Assembly: GCF_000226095.1 (NCBI RefSeq)
Contig: NC_016473.1
Span: 1,612,001-1,676,000 of the forward strand
Direction: 5' to 3'
DNA: 64,000 bases
Source of the DNA: Thermothelomyces thermophilus ATCC 42464
Lineage: Eukaryota; Ascomycota; Sordariomycetes; Sordariales; Chaetomiaceae
Position 1 is the first letter of the stretch, and every line of letters starts with the position of its first letter. Shown here one piece after another: positions 44,106 to 55,013 of this stretch. The notes under the pieces were generated by a model. That model did not search any database. It was not told where the DNA came from and was given only the letters and a program-made list of their open reading frames with translations. Both the position numbers and the translations under genes were made by a program.

Positions 44106-45968
44106 TCATTGCGTCGCGGCAATGCACCAGTGACGGTGAAATGCCCAGGCGCTCTTCTGGCACTCCTTGCTGCAGTACTTGGTCCGGCGGCAGCGGCGGC
44201 ACTTTGCGAATTGGCGGGTAAACTCCTCCCACTTGCCGCACTGGTAGTAAGCGCACTGCCGGATGCCTCCCCGCGTGTCGTCCTTTCGGCACAGGTTCCT
44301 CATAACCACCCCGGCCCAGTATTGCATGTCGGTGCTATGGTACCTAACCGTAAACTTCTCCACCAGCGGGAAGATGTTCAGGTCATTTGGTAGGCAGTAT
44401 TCCTCTTCGAGCTCCTCCTCCTCCTGCTGCAGCTCCGCTTCGATGGCGGCGGGATCGCCGCCGTCCAAGAGCCGAATCTCCTTCCCGATTTTGAGCCTAG
44501 GAACCAGATGGCTCTTTTGGAAATACTTTCTAAGATTGCAGTATTTGGAGACGTACGCCAGAAGCTGCAGAGACATCAGGACGTCTTCTTCCCGCGGCAT
44601 AGCGGCAAGCACCTGCGGGTTCGGGCTGAATTGGCGATCGAGCAGGTAGCGCGGAACGCTCGCGTTGGGCATGGCTGGTTGAGGCGGGGCCACCAGAGTT
44701 GGCCGGTTCGGCGACAGGCCCATAGCCGGCACAGGTGTCCGTGTGTTGTTGGTGTTGGCACTGCCGTCAACTGGACCCTGATGGGTAATGTTGAAGGTTC
44801 CGGCGTCCTGGGTCTCGGACGCTGTGGGGGTTGTCAGGTCGAGAGTACCGGATGCCATGATGCTGTCTCCATCTTCCACTGCAACATCCTGGACATTTAC
44901 ATCTGACTGCATATCATTCGTACCCGACATCTCAGCGTCGGGCGACTCGTCGGAAGCGATGCTCTCAGCGTTCATGTCATCCGTCTCGGCGCCGGTTGAG
45001 TGTTGATGGCGAATCGAAGGCCGCCTCGGAGGCCGAGCCGCGGCAGTGAGCATAGAGGTCGGTCGTACCGTGGGGGAGCGAAGTTGTGGGGGCGGTAAAG
45101 GTGTGGTAGGAGAAGCTGGCTGGGAGGTGACAGCAGCAGATCGAGAAAATGGAAGCATGCTACCAAGACGATCGGTGTCCCGGATAGTTCTGGCAAGGCC
45201 ATCGGCGGCATCCATAGAGGGGACGACCGGAGCGAGTGGCGCGGTCTGAGGCCCCGGAGAGGTAACGGCATGATGGTGATGATGATGATGGTGTCGGTGG
45301 GCGGTCAGAGGGGTTCGGTCCGCTGGAGGGGTTACCTGGAACTGCGGAGCTGTCGGCGTTGGATCGGCAGCGGAACGGCTGGCTGCTGCCGTGGATGGCC
45401 CGGCCAGTGCGGCAGACACGTCGATTGACGGGGGAGGCGCCTGCCTGCGGAAAGTTCTTTGATCGACATCCAAAGTCCCCGAGCGAGAAGAGAAACTCGA
45501 CGACTTGTGAACGCGGCTGCTCCCTCCAATCCGGTGGCGATGAGGATCCGACCTCTGCTTGGCTTCCTCTGCCTTCTCGCGCACCTTCTCGATGACCTTG
45601 ATGTAGTTGTCGAGGATGGTTGCAATGACTGGAACCATATCGGCCTCGACCACGCGGGTCCGGACGGCTTCTGTGCCCCTAACTCCGATGTTTACCACGC
45701 ATTGAAAGGCCAGGTTCCATTTCCACATATCCATCATGTCCTTGCTCCGGCCTTCCTTTAGGATGCAGACTAATCTTTCGATGCCGCCATCGACGGTAAG
45801 TATGTCGCGGATTCTAGCCGAGGATGTGGTGAGGTAGGCGAGATGGTTTAGGGAATTGATCAATGGAAGCGTCGATGTGCAGTCGAGGGCTCGCCGGTCA
45901 TACAAGGCGGTGGTGATGCCCACGGATGCCTTGTTGACATTGGGTATGCTGAAGTTGGCTTCCCTCAT
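44106..45968 (-). CDS. samB: MYND-finger protein SamB/Mub1
   Basis: Single exon of 620 residues. The start is the ATG of MREANFSIPNVNKASVGI, the usual N-terminus of the SamB family; the frame is open further upstream but without ATG. The N-terminal armadillo-like region (YDRRALDCTSTLPLINSLNHL, IRDILTVDGGIERLVCILKEG, NLAFQCVVNIGVRG, VVEADMVPVIATILDNYIKVI) is well conserved. A long disordered centre carries eight His in a row (45275-45300). The C-terminus has a MYND zinc finger with Cys pairs in CAYYQCGKW, CRRCRRTKYCSKECQ and HRHWC. Yeast Mub1 pairs with Ubr2 in degrading Rpn4; Aspergillus SamB affects conidiophore morphogenesis. The role here is inferred from those relatives. Confidence 0.93.
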   Translation of the reverse strand: MREANFSIPNVNKASVGITTALYDRRALDCTSTLPLINSLNHLAYLTTSSARIRDILTVDGGIERLVCILKEGRSKDMMDMWKWNLAFQCVVNIGVRGTEAVRTRVVEADMVPVIATILDNYIKVIEKVREKAEEAKQRSDPHRHRIGGSSRVHKSSSFSSRSGTLDVDQRTFRRQAPPPSIDVSAALAGPSTAAASRSAADPTPTAPQFQVTPPADRTPLTAHRHHHHHHHHAVTSPGPQTAPLAPVVPSMDAADGLARTIRDTDRLGSMLPFSRSAAVTSQPASPTTPLPPPQLRSPTVRPTSMLTAAARPPRRPSIRHQHSTGAETDDMNAESIASDESPDAEMSGTNDMQSDVNVQDVAVEDGDSIMASGTLDLTTPTASETQDAGTFNITHQGPVDGSANTNNTRTPVPAMGLSPNRPTLVAPPQPAMPNASVPRYLLDRQFSPNPQVLAAMPREEDVLMSLQLLAYVSKYCNLRKYFQKSHLVPRLKIGKEIRLLDGGDPAAIEAELQQEEEELEEEYCLPNDLNIFPLVEKFTVRYHSTDMQYWAGVVMRNLCRKDDTRGGIRQCAYYQCGKWEEFTRQFAKCRRCRRTKYCSKECQKSAWAFHRHWCIAATQ

Positions 45969-48900
45969 CTTGGCTTGCCTCCGTGCGGAACGGGTAGGCG
46001 CCAAATAGGGGAGAGTGGGGGCAAGGGCGGCAGAAGAGGTATTTGTGCGGTTTCGATCAACGTCGTGTCGCGATCGGGAAGCTGCTGGGATTCGTTGCTT
46101 TGCCTGCTATTGAGGGAAGTGTCAGAAATGCAACGCATCTCCGGAATCCATGCGCCTGTGGACAACTGGGGTCGGCCATACCCGACTCTCGCTCCAGAGG
46201 ACTTTGTGGGAGGGCAGAGCCCGCTAACGGTCAAGGCCGAGTATGGTCGGACGGGCTATAGAGCACCAACGACCGATGGTAAACAAAGCAGAGGAAGATG
46301 AAAAGGAGTGTATAGTCGTGAGAAAGATATGAAAGTATGAAGCACGGGTTGTTATCGAGCTGCGACTCGGCCGCGCGCCGGTCAGGTCGATTGATGGGCG
46401 GCGATCGAGTCAGGTCTCGCCAAATGCCGCAGCCACGGCAGGTTATCGGGAATGCGAAACCCCGAGAGCGATTGCGATGCCGTGAGGACAAGAGATAGGA
46501 TTCTTGAAGGCGTGGGCGGCGAATTCAGCAGCTGGCCGCGGTGAGAAGGCGTCGAGATAGGAAAAAGAGGAGATGACCGGTGCTGGCCGTTGCCCGAGGG
46601 TCAGGTATGAGAGGCTGGGTGAATGAATAATGGGGTTCGGACAGCAGGCGGAGCAGCCTGGATTTTTGCGCCCCCCGGCCCGGGCCCTGACCCCCGTTCT
46701 TCAACACCTTCCAGCGCAGCACTGCGGGTCCAAGTTCGCAATTGCTGCCTGAGGCTGTAACAGGGGTCTTGCGGGAGCTCCTTTGATGAACAACGGTAGC
46801 TGCAATGCGCAAGTCGCTTAAAAGGAGGCTACATAGTAGGTAATTTGATGGATTGATGCGGTGCAGTCGCTTATTTCGGCAGGCTGCTCAGAGAGGTAGT
46901 TTATAACCTCTCCTCCCGAAGTGTCCCAACCTTATAACGGATCGTCTTCACACCTGCTCTGCTGCCCGAGGAAAGAGCGGAGAATGCGGTTTGAGGTTGG
47001 GCTCATCTAACACTCCGCCATCTAAGCAGCGCCGGAAGGGGCAAACTTGCAGCTGCGGGGTGGCCAGAAAGTACGCGATGGGTCCTCGAGCAATCAGAAT
47101 ATTACGTCTGCTAGTACGGAGTAGAATTCATTGAGAAGGCAATAGGTAGCATTCGTTGCAAGTCATTTGTCTCCCACGCGGCCATGATCGTTAGAAAGCC
47201 ATTGCTCGGCGGCTTCTGACAAATTTCAAGGGTTCGCCGGGTCTTGGCTCGGCCTGCGAACCGAGTGGCGCGATTCCAGCGGCGACGGAGCCTTTCAGTT
47301 GGCTGGCAGTTCGTCTCACCCGGAGTATGTGCATACGCCAACTCCCTAGGTACCTCCTACCTTACTGGTTACTCATAGTGTAGTGCGGTAGACTATCCGT
47401 GCTTGCTCCGGTACAGAAGTATCAACCTTGATGGCTCCCAAAGAACGGCCAGTCGCCGCCGACCGTCTGATTCGAGGCCGATCTTCTGCTCTGGAACCTC
47501 TCCACCAGCAATTCCATTCGCGGATCCTCGCGCAATGACCAGGCGGGCACGGCCCCCGGGCGATTGAACCAGACTCCAACACTCCCCACACGCTCCTTGG
47601 CATTGTCCCGAAATCGCCATTTCGCTGAACCCCGGAGTTCAGCCTTTGGCATTTTTGCCCCTGAATGCGAAAGGTTCATCCTTGCGATCGTTATTAAGCG
47701 CACGCTGCCATCCAGACCAGCGAGGTCAAGAAGCATCAACGCACGAGACTCAAAGCGGGGCGAGAGGCTTTCCCAGCGGATGACCTAAATGCCTTGGTCT
47801 CAGCTCAAGCCCTTTCTTCGAGATTGACCGAGAGTCTCGGCGAGACCGAATGACCATACCCGGCTCGATTTAAGCCTCGAGCGCCATCAACAAGCATTTG
47901 CCGGTGCCCGAAGACCGAGCGCACATCGGCCAGCGCGAAGAGTATCTTTAATGGGATTCTTCGTGTTGCAGAGTGACAAACGCTCGACAGTAATTCCGTA
48001 ATCCGTACTCTGTCCGAGCGGAGCTGAACGCTATGACGTAACGGGCTGAACACTCGGGTCGTTCTCAATACAAGTACACCTTGTAACCGTAATTTTAACT
48101 TTGTACAAGACGCCACCTTCATGCATCGGGACTGGCCGGTTCTTGGTAGCACCCCCTCCGAGGCCCCCAACGAAACACTTTGCGAAGGTGTATTTACGGA
48201 CATTCCGGAATCCTGTACAGGGCTCCCGCGGCCCTACTTGGTATCTGGCCGTCGGATGTGAGAAGTTCGCTACCTAAAAAGAACTTACCTAGAGCCGAGT
48301 GAGTTTACCGCACCAACAGACCACGCTTGAATTGCCAACCCAGGCCATCTGACTCGCTGAAGCCGCTGACGTTACGGGTCATTGAGGGAGAAACCCACGC
48401 CCCTTGGCGTGTCCCACCCACGGAAGCCCAGCCCCCAGCCCCACCCCGCAGCGCTTAACAAGTGGGAGTTCGCAACACAAAGGAATGCTCTGTGTATTGC
48501 GAAGTGGAGAGAGGTGGTGGCACGGGCAGTGTCTCAGTGTATTAAACGGCCACGGGGGTCCCAATAAGCGGTCTGTTTCAGCTGTTCGGTGTCACACACA
48601 CTTTGCGTTCGGCTCGCTGTTCGTCTCGTGAGTGGCCATGACATCTATGTATGCCGGCGTGCTGCGGCCCGCGGCTGCTGCTGCTTGCTGCATGGAAGCC
48701 TGCAAGTACACACGAGCAGCTGCGGTCCCTTCGAGTATCCGTTTCGGATTTCAACAAGCTGAAGCGTTGACTGTTCGATACGACACGGCCAACAGTGGAT
48801 GGGAACAGCGCTGCTTGGATCAAGCAGGTCAGCGCGTCCTGCCACACAAAACAAACAACACGAATTCCCCGTCGAGCGTCTTGCGTTTCGTGGTGGGTAA

Positions 48901-49051
48901 CACGTCCGAGCACTCGCAGCGGCTGCGACGAGAGCAGTTAAGGATAAATGGAAGCGAACAATGGACCCAGTGTTAGTACCGACGGGGCATCGGAATACGG
49001 GCCGAAAGGAGCTTTACACGCAAGGGATAAGATTAGTGTACACAGTAGGAA

Positions 49052-49100
<49 letters not shown>

Positions 49101-49963
49101 ATGAAAAAAAAAATAAGAAAGGAGAATCAGGCATATTTTGAGTTTGCTTAGCAGTGCTCTCTGTACCGGCCTTGGTCGCCAACCATTCCAAAGCTCGAAA
49201 CTTAAGAGTGTAAAACTACCCACACCACTGAAGATGGGACCGCGAGTGAACCAAAAAGGATTTCGAGGCGCGCCTGTGTACTCTCCGCTTGGAAAGCCAG
49301 TCGGGCCGGCCGTGGCTGTTAGATCTGCCTTTCAAGCGCGTCGCGCTCCAATCATAGCTCTCTGCTGCGTAGACTTGGGAGTGCATGGCGTTTTGGGCGT
49401 ACCACAGCTTTGGGTTGAGGACTTGAGGCGGTCCTACCCTGGCCAGATGGCTCTCTATCACTTCGCTTCCTCGCGGCTCCTGAAACACCCGCGCTTGTAC
49501 GAGGCTCCCGCCATCCCGGTGCTCCGGAAAGGGTTTCTTGCTTGCATTTGTGCGTGTATCAATTCGTCCTGGTTCTCTCCAGGCATGGATGCTGTGGTTC
49601 TGCCCAAAACCCGACGACGGGCTAATTAGTGCGCAAGAAATTTAACGCTTTTGGTGCGGACAGGTGTCGGCGCTTTGTTTGAGCATTGAAAGGCCGAGAA
49701 GGCGGCGATACAGTCGTTTTTATGACTGTATCCCTGGCGAGGGGGTAGTGATCGATGCGTATATGCATGATGCCTGAGAAGATAGAAATGGCACTGTGTC
49801 TGGAGGACATTGGCCGCAAATATGATTGTTTGTTAATTTCTCTTAGAGAGATCTCTCACCTTGGCGCTAAGGTGGCCAGAAGATGCTTAACCGGGTGAGC
49901 TTTTCTTGAACGTAACTCAGCTGTCCCTTATACCCGTCAGCTCCCGACGCAAAATCTTTGAGG
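45969..49963. other. Long spacer, no supported gene
   Basis: Upstream of SamB. Open frames are short and lack coding bias. It contains a 44-base A tract (49055-49098) and one TACGGAGTA motif (47115). The part nearest 45968 should hold the samB promoter. Confidence 0.5.
49055..49098. repeat. 44-base A homopolymer
   Basis: Uninterrupted A tract followed by TTATG and a second A9 run. It has the same length as the tract at 39825-39868, in unrelated flanking DNA. Confidence 0.9.
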
Positions 49964-50267
49964 ATGTCGGACAAGTTCGCAGGTTATGTGTATTATACCT
50001 GTCTTCATTTTGCAATGAGTAGTTGGCTTGAGAATTTGGGCTACCTTTTATGGGTTCCCGTACATCCTTTTATATCCCGTGGCGTTGGTCTTGACATGGT
50101 TTGGAATGCTTCTCTCTGTTTACCGCCTGATATCAGGCAATTTCGAACGGGAGGAACGCCTGAGGGGCGGTAGCACGAGACTCTTAGGCCTTGACTCGTA
50201 TCGGCTCTTGCCAGCTGCAATTCAAAATCATGACATACATGACCAATCCGGCGACGAAAGCGTATAA
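49964..50267 (+). CDS. Candidate small single-pass membrane protein
   Basis: Tentative model: exon 49964-49982 (MSDKFA) and exon 50023-50267, in frame, 87 residues. Exon 2 encodes a hydrophobic stretch (TFYGFPYILLYPVALVLTWF) followed by a charged segment (NFEREERLRGG) and an acidic end (HDQSGDESV). Against it, the proposed intron is only 40 bases with a weak GTTATG donor, codon bias is weak, and I recognise no family. An unspliced frame from the same ATG gives a different 71-residue peptide. It could also be non-coding. Confidence 0.28.
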
Positions 50268-50619
50268 ACGTGGACGAGAACAGAGTAACGTACGGGACAG
50301 GAGACTGCAGCAACACGGTGAGTTTTTTATCGGCCATCCTCCTCCTTGCTTATCTGAGTTACTCACCATGGCATCAATCATGCTACGCTCAGGAACTGGA
50401 TGATAAAGAGGCTCTCTCGCTAATGCATTATTCTTTTTCAGCTTTTTCCTCTCCGCGGGTTCTATGCATACCGTCGCGGTCCCAAGGGGTGACGTGATAT
50501 AGCATCCAGTTCATTACAACCATGACTGAGGGGTATTAGAAGTATACCAGCCATTACACCACCCACAAAAAACTCAGCATTCACCCATCGAAAAATAAGC
50601 TTGACCAAGACCACATCCA
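50268..50619. other. Spacer downstream of membrane-protein gene
   Basis: No coding signal seen; it probably holds the 3' UTR of the gene on the minus strand. Confidence 0.45.
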
Positions 50620-51987
50620 TCAATCCCCGCTGACCTGGGCATGCCTGAAATACTTCATCCCGACCCACGCCACCACCACCCAAACCCATGCCATGACGCC
50701 CGTCAGGATCATCAGCGCCGGGTAGTAGCCCACAATCGGCAGCGTGGGGTCGTCCTCGAGTTCGGGCGGCGCGTAGGGCGTGGTGCCGACGTCCCACGCC
50801 CAGCTCCACACCCCGAGACACGAGCCCATGCCGACGACGAAGACGACCCAAGTGACGAGCAGTATGATCCAGCCCCACCACTCCGTCTCGGAGTAGTCCC
50901 ACTCCGCGTCGGGCTGCGGGAGCGGGGTGGCCAGGGAGGTCAGAGCTAGCGGGGATTTGGCGCGCTGGATCGTGGCGCTCCGGCGTCGCTGGGTCGATGA
51001 GATCGCGCCGCCCATGGCGCTGCCGCCACTGCTGAGCCCGCCGCCGGGCGGGCGGGCGAGGTAGTAGGATTCAGATCCCGAAGAGATGGAGCCGCGCTCC
51101 GGATGTGGTAGGCTGATGGCTGAAGACGACGAGAGCGAGACGGACGGGTTGCCGGAACGCGGAATGGGGAGGGTTGCCGGGTTGGACCGGGACATGTGCA
51201 GGGCATCTTCGTCGTCGGTCGTGCTGTAGCTCATGCTCGGGCTCCTGTCGGCGGCCTGCCTGGCTGCGTCGGGCTTTGGCCTCTCCATGTTCGGGGAAAG
51301 TACTTGGGGTGCTGTGGGTGTCGCGCCCTGGTCCGAGTTGGAAGTAGCGGATCGGGGGTGGTAATCGTCCATGCCCGGGCGTGGGGTCATCTCTGAGATG
51401 GCGAGACCGTGCCGTACGTCCGCCCGGTTGTCCTTCTGTATCGCGGTGACTGTGGTTCGCCCGTCTCTCGGCGCCGGACTGGATAGCATGTGTTCCGCAC
51501 CCGAGGTCACGACTTGGTACGGTATCCGGCCACTCCCATCGTCGAGCGTCGTATCAATTGTCAATCCCCGCCCTTCGCGTCGCTCTCGCTGGGCGCCTCG
51601 GCCGAGTAAGGCAACCTTCCGCAACGACCCTCTACGCCGTCGTGTCTTCTGCGTCGTCTGCAGCGCCGAATGCTGCGCTATCTGAGGTTGCGGTGGGGGT
51701 GGGGCCGCGGTTGCGGTTGCGGGAACGGTGCGCTGGGGAGCGTCGGCCGGAATCGTAACGAAGGATGGCACCGGCAGTGTTGGGGTCGGGCCGGCCGAGT
51801 CTGTCTCATTGGTGTTGCGTCGGGATCGCGGGCGGTGCTCTCCTGTGGAGCGCACAAACGGAAGCTTGGACAACAACCCACTCGCCCCGGACGAGCTCCG
51901 CTTCCTGCCCGGGGCTGATGGACGGAGCGAGGAGGGAGGCGCATCGGACGCGGTACCCGCCTGTGACGTACTAGGTTGCTGTTCCAT
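50620..51987 (-). CDS. Two-helix membrane protein with disordered N-terminus
   Basis: Single exon from ATG 51987 (MEQQPSTSQAG), 455 residues. The frame is open about 150 bases further upstream without ATG, so a 5' exon is possible. The first 370 residues are Ser/Pro/Arg-rich and disordered, with an RRRRGSLRKVALLGRG basic patch. The C-terminus is well structured: WDYSETEWWGWIILLVTWVVFVVG, a loop with PPELEDDPTLPIVGYYP, then ALMILTGVMAWVWVVVAWVGM and a short tail. The E-x-x-G entry to helix 1 and the YYP before helix 2 loosely recall PIG-P of GPI-anchor synthesis, but the match is too weak to name it. The gene is divergent from the zinc transporter gene, with about 820 bases shared between the starts. 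Confidence 0.82.
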   Translation of the reverse strand: MEQQPSTSQAGTASDAPPSSLRPSAPGRKRSSSGASGLLSKLPFVRSTGEHRPRSRRNTNETDSAGPTPTLPVPSFVTIPADAPQRTVPATATAAPPPPQPQIAQHSALQTTQKTRRRRGSLRKVALLGRGAQRERREGRGLTIDTTLDDGSGRIPYQVVTSGAEHMLSSPAPRDGRTTVTAIQKDNRADVRHGLAISEMTPRPGMDDYHPRSATSNSDQGATPTAPQVLSPNMERPKPDAARQAADRSPSMSYSTTDDEDALHMSRSNPATLPIPRSGNPSVSLSSSSAISLPHPERGSISSGSESYYLARPPGGGLSSGGSAMGGAISSTQRRRSATIQRAKSPLALTSLATPLPQPDAEWDYSETEWWGWIILLVTWVVFVVGMGSCLGVWSWAWDVGTTPYAPPELEDDPTLPIVGYYPALMILTGVMAWVWVVVAWVGMKYFRHAQVSGD

Positions 51988-52807
51988 GGCGAACAAACTT
52001 GGGTGTCGACGTAGACGCGGCTTCCCGGTCTCGATGAGTGGGACGCACGAGCGCTCTTTCTCGCACGTTTGCGCCACCTGCTGCGAACCGCTCGGCGTTG
52101 CGTCACCCCTAAATTCTGGAGACAAGTCAATTTGACTCACAACATGGCCATGTTTCGGTTCTCGGCCAAGTCATCTCCTGCTACACCAATATCCCAGTTG
52201 ACCACGGTACGTGCCTTCCCTACAGCGACGGTGTCGGGGGGTGGAAGCAGGAGTGGAAGGAGGAGTGGAAGGAAGCACATGACGTCGGGTGCCTTGCAGA
52301 ATACTGCGACTACAAGTAAGCTTAGTCTGCACTGTTTTAGTGTGTTCGCACCCTTGCATTCGCGATGCTCTCAAAAGTGGGCCATGCAAAGAAGCGGCGC
52401 GGCAGGCAAGGCCCCCTGTCACGGCCCGGCTTGTGCCTCCGCAAAGCCAACATCTCGATTCTCGACCCGCTTGAGAGAGAAGCAGCTGAGGTTGCGGAAT
52501 GGAAACATTATATCGTCAATCTGAGGCACACTCAAATATCTCCTTTACAGTAGCCACGTGTGGCATACAGAGAGTTCTGATGCTGCAAACCTCAAACCTG
52601 GCGGGCGACTTTACAAAGTAACTCCTCCGTCTCTGCTTCATGGTTGTTGTCAATTGGAGGTGTGCGCCAAGCGGAACGATCGCCCCCTGTTTCTCGAGCG
52701 CAGCTCCACGTTCGGCTCCGCAACTCACCGGATTGCCAGCCAACAAACCACGGCCCGCGCAGGGGTGCCAGCAGATCGATTGAGCGCCGCAGACTCGAAG
52801 CAAGCTC
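51988..52807. promoter_or_regulatory. Divergent promoter region
   Basis: Lies between the start codons of the membrane protein (-) and the Zrg17-type transporter (+). Short open frames only; GGAGTGGAAG repeats near 52242-52268. Confidence 0.45.
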
Positions 52808-54619
52808 ATGGCTCCGAGCCCGCCTCCCATTGAACCCCCAGGGACTCGGCCAACACCGCTCGTTGTTACGCCAGACGACAGCCACGGCGAGCCGTCCTTC
52901 CGGTTCACTTGCGACGACTACGATCGCGATTGCGACCGGCAAAATACTGACCCGCCACTCGCCGGTTCACCGGAGCCCAGCCCAGTTCTCGCGGCATCAC
53001 CCCGAAGCAGTTCTCCTGCCTTCCTCCATCCCCACCACTCGACATCTTTGCGACCTCCGAGTCCTGAGCCCGCTTTCACCATGACGACCGAAGACGGGAC
53101 TGCGAATAACGGGGGCTCTACCCCTAAGAATCCGTTCAACTTCCAGACCCAGTTCATATCTACCGGCCCAGTCAGGCCTGTATGTGATTTCCCACGCCAC
53201 GAATGCCCGGACAGATCGCGAGAGGTCGCTGTTGTCTGAATGGTTACGCTGACTGCCCTACCTCCCTTCGCGCAGAATATTGGCCAACGACGGGGCCATC
53301 GGTATAAGCACAGCTCGATCAGCGCGCAGCACCAGATCTTCCAGGAACCGCCTCCACGACCACCTCCAGTCCTCCCGGCCTCCCTTCCCATCCCAACCCT
53401 TAAAGAAGCTTGGGCGAGCATGCAGAGTGGTCAACGCGCGCGCCTCTGGTGGTGCTGCTGCCACGCCGTGGTCGCCATGTATGTCTTCTTCAGCGCCGAA
53501 GGCTCCCTCGCCATGACAGCCCTCTCCCACCTCGTCTTCTTCGATGTTGGCTCGGCCGCCGTTTGCGTGGCAGTTGACGTGCTGGGCAACTTCGAGGTCT
53601 GGCGGCGCTCCAGCATCCGGCACCCTTTCGGTCTGCAGCGCGCCGAGGTCCTCGCCGGCTTCGCCATGTCCGTCTTCCTCGTCTTTGGGGGGTTCGACCT
53701 CATCTCGCACAACCTCAAGCATTTTCTCGAGACCGTCGGCGACCACGCGCCGCACCACCCCGCATCATCGACCACAGCAACTAGCCATTCGGGCGGCGCG
53801 GTGCATCTCGACGGTCATGGCCACGCTCATGGCGTGCGCTACATCCCCCCGGGCACCGTTGACTTCACTAGCCTGGCAGCCGTAGTCAGTACGCTCGTGA
53901 GCGCCTACGGCCTGCGCAATCACGGGCGCATCCGGCGCGTCATGCGCGTGCCCTTCCCCTACCTCGCGCGCCTCCTGCCCGGCGCCGGCATCCTCGCCAA
54001 CCCCTTCCACTTCCTCACCCTCTGCTTCTCCTTCATCATGCTGCTGCTCCCGCTCCTCAGCATCCCCCTTTTTGTCTGGCTCGACCGCCTGATCTGTGCG
54101 GCCATCGCCGCCAGCATGTTTGTGCTGGGCACGCGCCTCGCCGTCGCTCAGGGGCTGATGCTACTGATGAGTTATAGCGACTTGCCCTCGTCAACTGCCA
54201 CGGCCAAACCGAGCAGTAGCGGCAGCGGCAGCAGCAACAACAATAACAACACAATCGCCACCACCATCAAGTCGGCGCTCGTCTCGGACGACCAGAAGAA
54301 GACGGACGGTGACGTCGGCGGCAGCGGCAACGCGACCACGTCCGTGTCGTCCGTCATCCGCGAGATCGAGTCGCAGCCGCAGGTCGCCAAGGTGGAAGAG
54401 GCGCAGTTCTGGGAGGTGCACTACGGGCTGGCCATGGCCAACCTCAAGGTGCGGCTGGCCCAGGGGTGCAGCGGAAACGACGACGGCATGCTGAGCCAGC
54501 TGCGGTCCCGGCTGGCTCGCGTCGTGCAGAACCGGCTCGCCGGGGAGGGAGGGTACGGGCGGGGCGGGACCCGAAGGTGGGAGGTCACTGTGCAGACCTG
54601 TAGCAGCAGTGACGGGTAG
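52808..54619 (+). CDS. zrg17: CDF-family zinc transporter, Zrg17-like
   Basis: Exons 52808-53179 and 53276-54619 (96-base intron, GTATGT donor, GCTGAC branch, GCGCAG acceptor) give 571 residues. Zrg17 with Msc2 imports zinc into the early secretory pathway. The N-terminus is Pro/Ser-rich (FRFTCDDYDRD, PKNPFNFQTQFI). The core shows helices WWCCCHAVVAMYVFFSAEGS, SHLVFFDVGSAAVCVAVDVLG, the FEVWRRSSIRHPFGLQRAEV turn typical of the family, VLAGFAMSVFLVFGGFDL, a His-rich loop (HLDGHGHAHG), FTSLAAVVSTLVSAYGLR, and two later hydrophobic segments. The cytosolic end has a low-complexity Ser/Asn stretch then a CDF C-terminal domain (VIREIESQPQVAKVEEAQFWEV). The start at 52808 is the first in-frame ATG; 53080 (MTTEDG) is an alternative. 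Confidence 0.9.
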
Positions 54620-55013
54620 TTCTTCACACTATATGAGCAGATACATAGCTGAATGGCAAGACCATTTGACGTGATTCCTGATGATGATCACATATTTTAG
54701 TTCGTCTCGGTGAAACTCCCATATTGTCGGACACAACTTGGCCTCAATCCCCAGTGGTAAGGTGAGCGATGCCGCTGTAATTTTGGAATCCGCCACACGT
54801 CTAATCTTTTAAAGCAAAGTCCCTCTAAAAACGGCGCCCTTGCTGACACGATTAAAATACATATGTGATTTTCAAACAAAAACGAACCTGGGCTGTTAGG
54901 CGCCCGTCACGCCCGAGGTTCCCTTGCCAGCCCGGAACCCCAAACAATCTAATCCGTATTCCACCGCGCCATAACACCAAAACAAATCCCGTAGCCCAGA
55001 TCCCGTCCCATCA
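54620..55013. other. Convergent 3' spacer
   Basis: Lies between the stop of the zinc transporter (+) and the stop of the Dug3 gene (-). No coding signal seen. Confidence 0.6.
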
